NCBI GenBank assembly: GCA_005773095.1
Contig: SXHT01000187.1
Span: forward strand, 1-26,191
From: Planctomycetaceae bacterium
Lineage (GTDB): Bacteria; Planctomycetota; Planctomycetia; Pirellulales; PALSA-1355
Direction of reading: 5' to 3'
Length of the DNA: 26,191 nucleotides
Both the position numbers and the translations under genes were made by a program. Below the pieces are notes generated by a model. That model did not search any database. It was not told where the DNA came from and worked only from the letters and a program-made list of their open reading frames with translations. Shown here piece by piece: positions 15,786 to 22,666 of the stretch. Numbering within the stretch: the first letter of the stretch is position 1; each line of letters opens with the position of its first letter.

Positions 15786-16814
15786 TCAACTGCTCGGCGA
15801 GCCTTGCTTTTCGCGTTCGAATGCCACACGGCCTCCTTCCGCGCGCATTCGCATCAGCGTGTAGAGGTCCTCTTCCTCGGGCCAAAGCAACCGGGCTCCT
15901 TCGGTCATCGCCGCCTGGTGATCTTGGTAGAATCGTCGGGCCGCTTCGAGCCTGTCCGGATCTTCGAGATTCGAATAGATCTGCTCCCAAGCGTGCCAGA
16001 GCGTCATGTTCGTGGGCCAGCGTTCGATGGCTTTGAAGATGGCCGAGATCCAGCCTGGCGTGCGATCGAGTTCCATCGCCAGCGCATCGCGATGCAGGGC
16101 CGTCGCCAGGTTGACGATGTTCGTGCGTTTGGTACCCGCCTTGAGTAGCGTGCCTTGAAACCACTCGCGGCTGCGGTCGCGTCGCCACGAGCTGCGGATA
16201 TGATCATCGTTCTGCAAATCATCGCAGATGATCAGTGTGGGCCGATGCTCTCGCCGCCTCTTGCCGCGGAGGTGCTGGCCCGATCCGTAGGCTTCAATGG
16301 TCGGGCCATCGTGCAGCCGGATGATATTGCCTTGGGCTTCCGGAGGCTGGCGGAACAATTCATGGTAATCCGATCGCAGGCGACGATTTTCGAACAACTC
16401 CCAGCGCACGTTGTTCAGATGGGCGGTGGCCTGATGGCTGGTGTCGGAAATAATCCAAATGTAGGCTTCCTGCTTTTCCACCGCGCATCGCAGCACGAAA
16501 GCCAGCGTGGCCACGGTTGATTTGGCGCTTCCGCGTGGGCCGATCAGGTTCAGCTTGACACCGCGCTGCTCGACGGCACGATCCAATTGTTCGCCCAGCC
16601 AGCGATGCATCCGCGAAGGCGTCAGGCGGAAGTGCGTGGGCAGATAATGCTGCGCCCAATCGAGCAGGCCCTTGCCGTGTGCGGCGTTGGCGCGGTTCAG
16701 GCGCCGTGCGCGCCGCACAAAATTCTTTCCCCATTGTTTGAGCGGCACGGTCTCGCAGCCATACTGGTTGATGGTGTCGCCGTGGAATTCTTCATCGACT
16801 TCATGGCTTGACAC
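15786..16814 (-). CDS. Phage-type large terminase ATPase, nuclease domain missing
   Basis: A 342-aa protein with an N-terminal segment and a complete-looking terminase ATPase domain: Walker A G-P-R-G-S-A-K-S-T (residues 92-100), G-S-G-Q-H-L-R-G before R-P-T-L-I-I-C-D-D-L (Walker B, about 192-200), and a coupling-like segment V-N-L-A-T-A-L-H (about 234-241). Large terminases cut and pump phage DNA into heads; the RNase H-like nuclease domain should follow and bring the length to about 450-550 aa. Here the frame ends after A-F-E-R-E-K-Q-G-S-P, a point just before that domain. The stop lies 5 bp from repeat copy A, so the 3' half was probably lost in a rearrangement. The start overlaps the previous gene by 14 bp. 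Confidence 0.85.
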   Translation of the reverse strand: MSSHEVDEEFHGDTINQYGCETVPLKQWGKNFVRRARRLNRANAAHGKGLLDWAQHYLPTHFRLTPSRMHRWLGEQLDRAVEQRGVKLNLIGPRGSAKSTVATLAFVLRCAVEKQEAYIWIISDTSHQATAHLNNVRWELFENRRLRSDYHELFRQPPEAQGNIIRLHDGPTIEAYGSGQHLRGKRRREHRPTLIICDDLQNDDHIRSSWRRDRSREWFQGTLLKAGTKRTNIVNLATALHRDALAMELDRTPGWISAIFKAIERWPTNMTLWHAWEQIYSNLEDPDRLEAARRFYQDHQAAMTEGARLLWPEEEDLYTLMRMRAEGGRVAFEREKQGSPSS

Positions 16815-17262
16815 GTTTGCCTCCTTTTCTTTCCGCTGGAGCCAGCGATGCGTCGATCGCCTTCCAGAGCCGATTCACGACTTGAGACCGAAGTTTGGCA
16901 TCGGGGATATGCCTTGCAAGAATCTGCACGAACTGCGCGAGAATCCGCTCGGCATGCTTAGGCGTCACGGTGCCCGGGCGACGCTGCGCATACTCCTCGG
17001 GAAACTTGCGCTCCAGCGACCAGGCGGAGGCCCGCCAATACTTGATGTCTTCCGACGCCTTTTCAATCCGTCCTGTATGTCGCAGTTCGAAGTCGGACTC
17101 GGCTTGGGCGATGTCCGCGGCGAATTTCTTGTTGCGCTCCGCCTCGTTGTAAATGGTCGCCACGTGACAGCCCACGCGATTCGCCGCGGCGCGGCGGTTC
17201 AGGCCGAGCGTCAGCACGGCGACCACGACCTTTCGTTTGGAATCGTCAAAGAACCGTTGCAT
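16801..17262 (-). CDS. Small HTH protein, small-terminase-like
   Basis: A 153-aa basic protein. The N-terminal part (about residues 8-40) reads as a homeodomain-like HTH: V-L-T-L-G-L-N-R-R-A-A-A-N-R-V-G-C-H-V-A-T-I-Y-N, followed by a helical segment with A-D-I-A-Q-A-E-S and W-R-A-S-A-W-S-L-E-R-K-F-P-E-E-Y. That last pattern is common in phage small terminase subunits, which recognise the packaging site. The gene lies directly before the large terminase and overlaps it, the normal phage order. The ATG at 17262 has GGAGGG about 8 bases upstream; the open frame further upstream overlaps the preceding gene. A phage transcription regulator is the alternative. Confidence 0.7.
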   Translation of the reverse strand: MQRFFDDSKRKVVVAVLTLGLNRRAAANRVGCHVATIYNEAERNKKFAADIAQAESDFELRHTGRIEKASEDIKYWRASAWSLERKFPEEYAQRRPGTVTPKHAERILAQFVQILARHIPDAKLRSQVVNRLWKAIDASLAPAERKGGKRVKP

Positions 17263-17285
17263 GGTTGACCCTCCGTTGGGTTTGG

Positions 17286-18437
17286 TTATCCCGCTGCCTG
17301 CCGCTGAGCCGGATTGGCATACTCGAACGACACCACCGCTCGCCCGGCGGATTGATTGGATCCGGTCTTGAGCACGTTTACCGTGCGCCAGTTGGGCGAG
17401 CTGCGGCAGTGCGCGATCACCGCCGGATGACTGGCCGTGATGTTGAACCGCAAGCCGTCGGCGCGATGCAGATCGGCGACTGCCTCGGCCACACGCATAC
17501 CCACGCCGATGCCCTGATAGTCGGGTAACGTCACAATCCGGCTGATGCGATAATGCTTTCTGCGTCCCCAAATGGGCAGCGTCGCGCAGAACGTCACCGG
17601 TTCGTCGCGCCACCATGCCAGGTAGCAGCGGGCGGACGGGTTCAACTTGCCGCTCAGATAGTGATGCCGCGCAAACACACGCCAAGCCTCGCTAGTCGCC
17701 CGGTGGATGCGCAAGTTGATTTCCGGTCGCCGAAGACGCCTCCGCGTGCAGGTGGCGCTTGCCATGTCCACGATCCAATCCGGCTCGAGCCATTCGGCGA
17801 CGTCGTAATGGCAGGTAACAGCCACGAACTTGAGCGCCGAATTCGGCACGTGGTACGCAATGTTTTCGGGCGATGGCTCCGCGATCGTGTCTTGCCGTTG
17901 TGCGTTCATGCGACGAATCGCCTTGGCCACCGCGGCCGAACCGATGCGGGCCACGTTGCGGTCGACGACACTCGTAAATTCGTCGAAGGCCACCAGTGGC
18001 AGTGATGGTGGCAATCGGCACTGGCCACTTGCCAGCGCCAGCGAGCGAGCCAGATCGCAGCGAAACTTTTCCCCGCCGCTGAGCACTTCGTACGGCTTCA
18101 CCCAGGAGGGGGGAGAGCTGAACCCGACGGCTGTCAAAAGGCCGGTGATCTGCTTGATCGGCAGGTCGCCGAAGCAATCGACCACGGCCTTGTCGCGCGG
18201 CCACTCGAAGTGCGTCACCAGCGCGTCGCCAAAAGCCCCCCGTGCGATCGTGCTCTTGCCGCTGCCCGACGGGCCAACAATCAGGCCGATCTGCCAATCT
18301 TCTTCCTGCGACGGCACTTCGACGGAGAACTGCGATCGGGCTTTCTCCGCGACGGGCACATCGAACAGGCCCGCCACTTGGCGCACGCGGAACGAATCGT
18401 ACACGGGACATTCGACGGTGGTGGTGATGAGTGGCAT
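17286..18437 (-). CDS. ABC-type ATPase fused to a GNAT acetyltransferase
   Basis: A 383-aa two-domain protein. The first 230 residues form an ABC ATPase: Walker A G-P-S-G-S-G-K-S-T (55-63), signature L-S-G-G-E-K (119-124), Walker B L-P-L-V-A-F-D-E-F (146-154) and an H-loop His at about 210. No membrane segment is present, so it is a soluble ABC protein, not a transporter. Residues about 240-383 form a GNAT domain with H-H-Y-L-S-G (258-263) and the acetyl-CoA loop P-D-Y-Q-G-I-G-V-G (305-313). Fusions of this kind occur in phage-like gene sets; a role in modifying DNA, in the manner of the GNAT-fold Mom protein of phage Mu, is a hypothesis only. It starts 30 bp from a REP palindrome, without a good ribosome-binding site. 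Confidence 0.8.
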   Translation of the reverse strand: MPLITTTVECPVYDSFRVRQVAGLFDVPVAEKARSQFSVEVPSQEEDWQIGLIVGPSGSGKSTIARGAFGDALVTHFEWPRDKAVVDCFGDLPIKQITGLLTAVGFSSPPSWVKPYEVLSGGEKFRCDLARSLALASGQCRLPPSLPLVAFDEFTSVVDRNVARIGSAAVAKAIRRMNAQRQDTIAEPSPENIAYHVPNSALKFVAVTCHYDVAEWLEPDWIVDMASATCTRRRLRRPEINLRIHRATSEAWRVFARHHYLSGKLNPSARCYLAWWRDEPVTFCATLPIWGRRKHYRISRIVTLPDYQGIGVGMRVAEAVADLHRADGLRFNITASHPAVIAHCRSSPNWRTVNVLKTGSNQSAGRAVVSFEYANPAQRQAAG

Positions 18438-18466
18438 GCGTAAGTGAGAAAGATGGTTAGCGGGTT

Positions 18467-18496
18467 AAAGCCCAGGGACGGCCGTCCCTGGGCTTT
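18467..18496. repeat. REP palindrome, copy 1
   Basis: A perfect 30-bp palindrome with half-site AAAGCCCAGGGACGG. It lies between the ParB-like and ABC/GNAT genes, 12 bp after the ParB stop codon. It belongs to the family that flanks the transposase gene at 24564-25103, and may end or stabilise the upstream transcript. Confidence 0.95.
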
Positions 18497-18508
18497 CGTT
18501 GGACGCAC

Positions 18509-19075
18509 CTATAAAGTCAGCAACCTGCACGTGCATCCTTCGCGCGTGAGGCGTTCGAACAACGCCTGCTGCTGGGCCTCGTTGTGACATTCGATCACGA
18601 CTTGAAACAACTCGGGAATCTCTCGTTCCCGGGCGTCGCATGGGAGTGCGAGGCTCGTGTCGAGCCGGGCCTGCCCCGCGTCGCTCAAGTCATCGAGCAA
18701 CCGCCGCACCGCGTCGCTGTCTACTTCCATGTCCGCGAGCAACCCATGCAGCGCCTCGGCGTTCGTCCCGGCCATCGCTGAAAGCGGATCGAACGTGGCC
18801 AGCAGCTTGCCGGCTTCCTCTTCGTCCACGTCGAGCACCAGTACCGGAACGAGCGCTTCGGCCGCGGTCTCGGCCCGCAGATGGCCGTCGATAATTTCGA
18901 GCGATCCATCCTTGAGTTCGCGCACGAGCAGCGCCGCAGCAAAGCCGATTTCGGCCAATACGCCGCGCAGCGCATCTTGTTGTGCGAGCGGATGCATCCG
19001 CCAGTTGCGCGGGTTCGGTCGCAGGTCGACGGCCCGCACGCGACGCAGCTCTTGAATACGATCACGGATTTGCAT
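18509..19075 (-). CDS. ParB/Srx-fold protein (ParB N-terminal domain)
   Basis: A 188-aa protein. The first 80 residues match the ParB N-terminal (nuclease-like/CTPase-fold) domain: V-D-L-R-P-N-P-R-N-W-R-M-H-P (16-29), G-V-L-A-E-I-G-F (38-45) and I-I-D-G-H-L-R-A-E-T (61-70), in place of the G-E-R-R of chromosomal ParB. No ParB-type HTH domain follows; the rest is acidic and helical, ending in a small beta segment (F-Q-V-V-I-E-C to C-R-L-L-T-L). Such short ParB-like proteins are common in phages beside terminase and DNA-modification genes. The ATG at 19075 has AGGAGG 7 bases upstream. It is not expected to segregate chromosomes. Confidence 0.8.
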   Translation of the reverse strand: MQIRDRIQELRRVRAVDLRPNPRNWRMHPLAQQDALRGVLAEIGFAAALLVRELKDGSLEIIDGHLRAETAAEALVPVLVLDVDEEEAGKLLATFDPLSAMAGTNAEALHGLLADMEVDSDAVRRLLDDLSDAGQARLDTSLALPCDAREREIPELFQVVIECHNEAQQQALFERLTREGCTCRLLTL

Positions 19076-19167
19076 GGGGTTCCTCCTGAAAGCCGCGCCG
19101 GTCGGTCGCGCGGGGTGTGTGCGTTGATCGTCCATTGGCACCTTCAGCGCGACGCGCGGTTGCGGCC

Positions 19168-19416
19168 TTAGCATCGCAACTGTTCGGCCAGGTGCTCCAA
19201 CTCTGCTTCGTGGCGCTCTAACCGCGTTTCGTGGCGCATCGTGATGCTCCACAACTCGCGGCGATCGTAGGACAAGTGTTCCAGCTTTTCGGCCACATCC
19301 ACCAGCTTGCTCGCGATCACCGCCAGCTTGGCGTGGACCTTAAACATCCACGTACCCAGGCCGGCGATGAGCGTGATCGTGAGACCGGCGAGCGTTAGCA
19401 ATTCGTTTGCGTTCAT
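19168..19416 (-). CDS. Small membrane/coiled-coil protein, possibly holin-like
   Basis: An 82-aa protein with one N-terminal membrane helix (L-T-L-A-G-L-T-I-T-L-I-A-G-L-G-T-W-M-F, about residues 7-25), then an amphipathic coiled-coil-like tail rich in Leu, Glu and His (V-D-V-A-E-K-L-E-H-L and R-H-E-T-R-L-E-R-H-E-A-E-L-E-H-L). The topology, N-out short helix plus charged tail, fits some phage holins or accessory membrane proteins, but no family was recognised. GAGGAA lies 7 bases before the ATG. It is 23 bp after the 272-aa gene, so is co-transcribed. Confidence 0.65.
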   Translation of the reverse strand: MNANELLTLAGLTITLIAGLGTWMFKVHAKLAVIASKLVDVAEKLEHLSYDRRELWSITMRHETRLERHEAELEHLAEQLRC

Positions 19417-19439
19417 GGCGGTTCCTCATGCGTGGTGCG

Positions 19440-20258
19440 TCATGGTGACGGTGGCGCGGCGAACGCGGTATTGCTGCCGGTGTTGGTCGCAATGCTTGCG
19501 CTGCCGCCGATTACGCCGGCGTTGATCGCGGCTTCGCTGGGATAGGCGGACAAGCCGACAAGCTGCGTCGCCGGGATGCCGTCGGTCAGCACCAGCAGAT
19601 CGTCTTCGGTCGGCACCATGCTCAACGGCCCCACCGTGTCGATCATCTCGGTGCTGGTGAACCATTGGCCCGGGTCATAGGCCCGCAGGTCGGCATCGCT
19701 GAGCGTGAAGTCCAGCGCTTTGGCTTTTTTCGGATCGACGCCGAACAGTTCCGTCGCCATCAGCCGATAAACACGGTGGAAATACTGGCCGACCGTGCCC
19801 GAAAAGCGCGTGCTGATCTCGTACGGCTTGCGGTTCTCGGTATGCTGCATCATCTCGGCCAAGGCGTTGAGCACCAGGCCGCAGTATTGCTTGAGATGAT
19901 GGTTGCGGACCTTGAAGTACGGCACCGGAAAGATCCGGTGCACCATCACGGCCGGCGTAGTGTGCAGGCTTTCCATGTCGGGCTCGCCGGGAGCGACGTC
20001 GCGTCCGGAGAGAATCTGGCGCGAGCGCAGGATCAGTTTATGCAGTCTGGTCAACGTGTTGATGCTGGGGGGCGTGCGCAGGTCGCCGTCGGGATGGTGC
20101 ATGATGGCCGAGAGGTTGCGGCCGACGATGCTCGTCAGGTAATGCACGCCGTCGTTGAGCGTGGTCGGGTCATCGCCGAAGTTCGGCACGGCATAACCCA
20201 GTTCGCCCCAGACGCCAACGTTGTACCAGAGGGCTTGATCGGTCTTGAAGCTGGGCAT
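19440..20258 (-). CDS. Unrecognised 272-aa protein of the phage-like cassette
   Basis: I do not recognise a family. The protein has no signal peptide or membrane helix. It is mainly helical in the middle (T-R-L-H-K-L-I-L-R-S-R-Q-I-L-S and L-K-Q-Y-C-G-L-V-L-N-A-L-A-E-M-M), with many His, Tyr and Asp residues. Its last 40 residues are Ala/Gly/Ser/Thr-rich and probably flexible. AGGAGA precedes the ATG by about 8 bases. It lies between two peptidase genes upstream and a membrane protein gene downstream. A virion or scaffold protein, or the substrate of the neighbouring peptidases, is possible but unproven. Confidence 0.6.
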   Translation of the reverse strand: MPSFKTDQALWYNVGVWGELGYAVPNFGDDPTTLNDGVHYLTSIVGRNLSAIMHHPDGDLRTPPSINTLTRLHKLILRSRQILSGRDVAPGEPDMESLHTTPAVMVHRIFPVPYFKVRNHHLKQYCGLVLNALAEMMQHTENRKPYEISTRFSGTVGQYFHRVYRLMATELFGVDPKKAKALDFTLSDADLRAYDPGQWFTSTEMIDTVGPLSMVPTEDDLLVLTDGIPATQLVGLSAYPSEAAINAGVIGGSASIATNTGSNTAFAAPPSP

Positions 20259-20312
20259 GGGTGGTCTCCTTGAGGAAAGGGGGAACAGACATAAAAACGA
20301 TGTCTCGCCGAT

Positions 20313-20342
20313 AAAGCCCAGGGACGGCGGTCCCTGGGCTTT
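20313..20342. repeat. REP palindrome, copy 2
   Basis: Same 30-bp family, with one base change at the centre (CGGCGG instead of CGGCCG). It begins right after TCGCCGAT, a flank also present at copy 4. It ends 2 bp before the stop codon (minus strand) of the trypsin-like protease gene. Confidence 0.93.
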
Positions 20343-20344
20343 CG

Positions 20345-21643
20345 TCAGCCACGACGCGTGGCTGCTTGAAACTGCTGCGCATAGGCTTCGATCGTCTCAA
20401 TGGTCGGCCTGGCGCCGGGGTTGCGTTTGACGTATTCATCCATCGCCCATTCAATGGCGCCGAGCCGATTGGTGGGCACTTGCACTTCGACGAACTGCCG
20501 CTGGCGCTCGACGACTTGCGGCGGCGGCGGCGATTGGTCGTGAATCACAATCGCTCGCAGCCGCTTCTTGGCGCGGCGCATGACGAGCCACGTGGCGATC
20601 GCCGCGACTCCGCCGGGCAGGCCGAAGCCGACGAGCACGGCGGTCAGCTTGCCGCGGAAAAATGTTTCCAAAACCCAGCTCGGTCCACCGCCAAAGCGCG
20701 CGGCATCCTCGGACGCCCGCGGCGGAACTTTGGCGGTGGGTGGATCCAGCCGCGACGCTTCCAGTCGCGCGATGCGATCGGGAAGCGTGGGATCGCATGG
20801 GCAGGGCGCACCGGATTTCTGGAGCGTCGCGGCGAGCTGGGCTTGGATTTGTTTCTGGGAGGCTTCAAGTTCGGCCAGGCGGGGTTCGAGAATGGATGGG
20901 GTGCCTGAGGCTCCCGCCGGGCGGCCGGCGACGCTCGGTCGACTTCGATTGGGCTCGCAAGACGCCTCCCCCTCCCCAATTCGAAGACGCTTCAAAAATT
21001 CCCGCACACGCCCGCAGTGCACGCCTTCCACACGCCGACCGTCGGTGCCAAACAGCACGCCGGCAAGTTCGCCCGCCCCGTTCAAGATCGGTCCGCCCGA
21101 ATCGCCTTGGCGCGCGCCGCCGGAAAGCTCCAGCACGTCGCCGGCTCCAAGAGCACCCCGGCCGTTGAGCGAAACGTAGCCGAGCGCCCGACCGCGATTG
21201 GTCGCGAATTGGCCGTGCGGGCCATAGCCGCAGGAGACGAGCGGGTCTCCGCTGCGCGGCGGTTCTTGTGCGACCTGGGCGGCCGGTGCGCTCGGCTGCG
21301 AAACCGCAAGCGCCGAGAGGTCCGAAGCGTGATCGACATCGAGCACGCGGGCAGGAAATGATTCGCCATTACCGAACGTAACCGTCACGCGGCCGGTGTA
21401 CTCGCGGAACAAGTGTCCGCAGGAGACGACAAGGCCCTGCTCGTCGGTCTTCGCCACGAGGGTGCCGGAGCCGATCGTGCGTTCGCGGCCATTGTCGTTC
21501 CTGATCCGCACGACCGACGGATGCGGCGTTTCGGCAACGAGTGGCGAACGGGGGACAAACTGCGGCCGGCAAACGCCCCCCGGGCAAGGTTGAACAAGGA
21601 TGACGGCGGCGGTGATGAGCGCGGTGATCATGGCGGTTCTCAT
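20345..21643 (-). CDS. Trypsin-like serine peptidase with coiled coil and C-terminal membrane helix
   Basis: A 432-aa protein. A signal peptide (M-I-T-A-L-I-T-A-A-V-I-L-V) is followed by a trypsin-fold domain with the triad His77 (V-S-C-G-H-L), Asp108 (D-H-A-S-D-L-S-A-L) and Ser182 (A-R-Q-G-D-S-G-G-P). Next come a Glu/Gln/Leu-rich coiled-coil segment (about 252-275), a membrane helix (about 333-355) with a basic stop, and a cytoplasmic tail. The protease therefore faces the periplasm. Its ATG overlaps the stop of the preceding cysteine-peptidase gene by 4 bp (ATGA), a sign of coupled translation. In phage-like sets this could process head proteins or host envelope proteins. The substrate is unknown. 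Confidence 0.85.
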   Translation of the reverse strand: MRTAMITALITAAVILVQPCPGGVCRPQFVPRSPLVAETPHPSVVRIRNDNGRERTIGSGTLVAKTDEQGLVVSCGHLFREYTGRVTVTFGNGESFPARVLDVDHASDLSALAVSQPSAPAAQVAQEPPRSGDPLVSCGYGPHGQFATNRGRALGYVSLNGRGALGAGDVLELSGGARQGDSGGPILNGAGELAGVLFGTDGRRVEGVHCGRVREFLKRLRIGEGEASCEPNRSRPSVAGRPAGASGTPSILEPRLAELEASQKQIQAQLAATLQKSGAPCPCDPTLPDRIARLEASRLDPPTAKVPPRASEDAARFGGGPSWVLETFFRGKLTAVLVGFGLPGGVAAIATWLVMRRAKKRLRAIVIHDQSPPPPQVVERQRQFVEVQVPTNRLGAIEWAMDEYVKRNPGARPTIETIEAYAQQFQAATRRG

Positions 21644-22215
21644 GAAATGAGCGTGAATTTGTATTGGTAAAACGGGCTCCGCGCGAGGTCGGCCGGTTCG
21701 GTCAGACGGTCAGCCAGGTGTGGCACGGGATCGACTCCGCCCCCCGTGCGTTCGGCATGCGCAATCGCTTCGCTGCAAAACGGTGGCAGCGCGGTTTGCG
21801 AACCATCGTCGGTGATGGGTTTGGCAAAGAGTCGCGCGATCGGCAGATGCAGGAGCGACGCGGCCAACACGTTGCGGTAGCCGTAATCGCAGCCAGCCAG
21901 GCGGCGCATGATCAACAGCGCCCCGTCGCGGTGGTAGTCTTCCCATCGCTCGCCGGCATTCGCGGCGAAGACGTCGATGCGACCTGGATGCCGACTCACC
22001 TGGCTGGAAAGCGTGACCGCCCGGCCGCCGTACCACTCGCGAACCTCAAGACAAAACAGGTCGCCGTCCCACCTGGCAGCCTTGGCGACGTGCGAATGCT
22101 CCCCGCGCCCGGCGATCGAAATCAAGGAGCGGCGGCGGAACAACAGCAGGTCGCCGTTGGCGACCAGATCGCGGACAATGCGGTACGGCCTGAAGTGGAG
22201 CTTGTCGATGTTCAT
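21640..22215 (-). CDS. Permuted papain-like cysteine peptidase (YiiX/NlpC-P60-related)
   Basis: A 191-aa protein with the features of the permuted papain/NlpC-P60 fold: G-D-L-L-L-F-R-R (21-28), S-H-V-A-K-A (His 42), E-V-R-E (Glu 57/60), a Tyr-rich Y-G-Y-R-N segment (111-115) and F-C-S-E-A-I with the likely catalytic Cys147. In this fold Cys comes after His in sequence. Relatives cleave peptide or amide bonds in cell wall or in lipids and proteins; here a lytic or processing role is a guess. It is the first gene of the cassette; no signal peptide is evident. A terminator-like hairpin lies 36 bp upstream, and the ribosome-binding site is poor. Confidence 0.72.
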   Translation of the reverse strand: MNIDKLHFRPYRIVRDLVANGDLLLFRRRSLISIAGRGEHSHVAKAARWDGDLFCLEVREWYGGRAVTLSSQVSRHPGRIDVFAANAGERWEDYHRDGALLIMRRLAGCDYGYRNVLAASLLHLPIARLFAKPITDDGSQTALPPFCSEAIAHAERTGGGVDPVPHLADRLTEPADLARSPFYQYKFTLIS

Positions 22216-22250
22216 GGTTCAGGAGTGAATACTTAGCGCGTGACGCGAAT

Positions 22251-22293
22251 AAAAAAACCCGCGACCGTCCCGATTCACCGGGACGCCCGCGGG
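22251..22293 (-). terminator. Rho-independent terminator ahead of the cassette
   Basis: CCCGCG (22258-22263) pairs with CGCGGG (22288-22293), and CGTCCCG (22266-22272) pairs with CGGGACG (22279-22285), with a 2x2 internal loop and a 6-nt loop. Read on the minus strand, seven T follow the stem directly (22251-22257). It stands 36 bp before the first ATG of the operon. Confidence 0.75.
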
Positions 22294-22640
22294 CTCTTGT
22301 GGATACCTGAGTCGATCAGGCTCTGCTGATACCCGTCAGCGTTACGTGTACATTAGCATCGTATGCGACCGATTGCCAGCACATTCTGACCACCCCCCTG
22401 GAATTGTGTTCGATCCCCTCGTAAGGATGGTATGGCGATGGAATGCGGAATTACCAATGACGAGATTCGAATGCCCGCTCATCGGCGTCCGGCCGTTCTC
22501 CTGGGCCCGCGGATTGAGCTCTGGAGGGTCGAATCGGGTGATTTGTGGCAGAGCGCCGCGATTCGCTCGCCCCTGATGGGCCCACGAAATCGGCGGGCCC
22601 TCCGGGCCTGCAACGGGAGGCCGAGCCTTGGCGGCAGCGA

Positions 22641-22663
22641 GTTCTCAGGCGGAGCCTGGGAAC
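22641..22663. repeat. Interspersed palindrome next to the EEP stop codon
   Basis: GTTCTCAGGC and GCCTGGGAAC form a near-perfect inverted repeat around GGA. The sequence resembles the GCCTGGGAACG-type interspersed repeat of several bacterial phyla. It lies 3 bp past the stop codon of the EEP gene. Confidence 0.6.
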
Positions 22664-22666
22664 GAA

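Larger units (their letters stand above)
15786..22215 (-). mobile_element. Phage-like eight-gene cassette (remnant, satellite or domesticated)
   Basis: Eight genes on one strand, with gaps mostly below 100 bp and two overlaps, run from a cysteine peptidase to a truncated large terminase. Terminase subunits, a ParB-like protein and an ABC-ATPase/GNAT fusion point to phage origin. Portal, capsid, tail, integrase and recognisable lysis genes are missing. No clear att site was found at the ends. Confidence 0.55.
22216..22666 (-). other. 451-bp gap upstream of the phage-like operon: hairpins, possible leader RNA
   Basis: No gene is supported here. On the minus strand three stem-loops follow one another: GCTGA/TCAGC (22325-22340), CCTGA/TCAGG (22306-22320) and the strong terminator at 22258-22293. 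This could be an attenuator leader for the cassette or a short separate RNA. A small + strand frame from 22432 runs into a repeat palindrome at 22641-22663 and has no recognisable content. Confidence 0.45.

Noticed and set aside
17286..18437. ABC ATPase considered as part of a transporter
   Set aside because: No permease gene or membrane segment is nearby, and the C-terminal half is a GNAT enzyme.
18509..19075. ParB-like gene considered as a chromosome or plasmid partition gene
   Set aside because: There is no ParA neighbour, no parS-like site and no HTH domain after the N-terminal domain; the phage-like context fits better.
19665..20273. A 202-codon + strand frame opposite the 272-aa cassette gene
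   Set aside because: The minus frame has a good ribosome-binding site and operon spacing; the + frame has neither.
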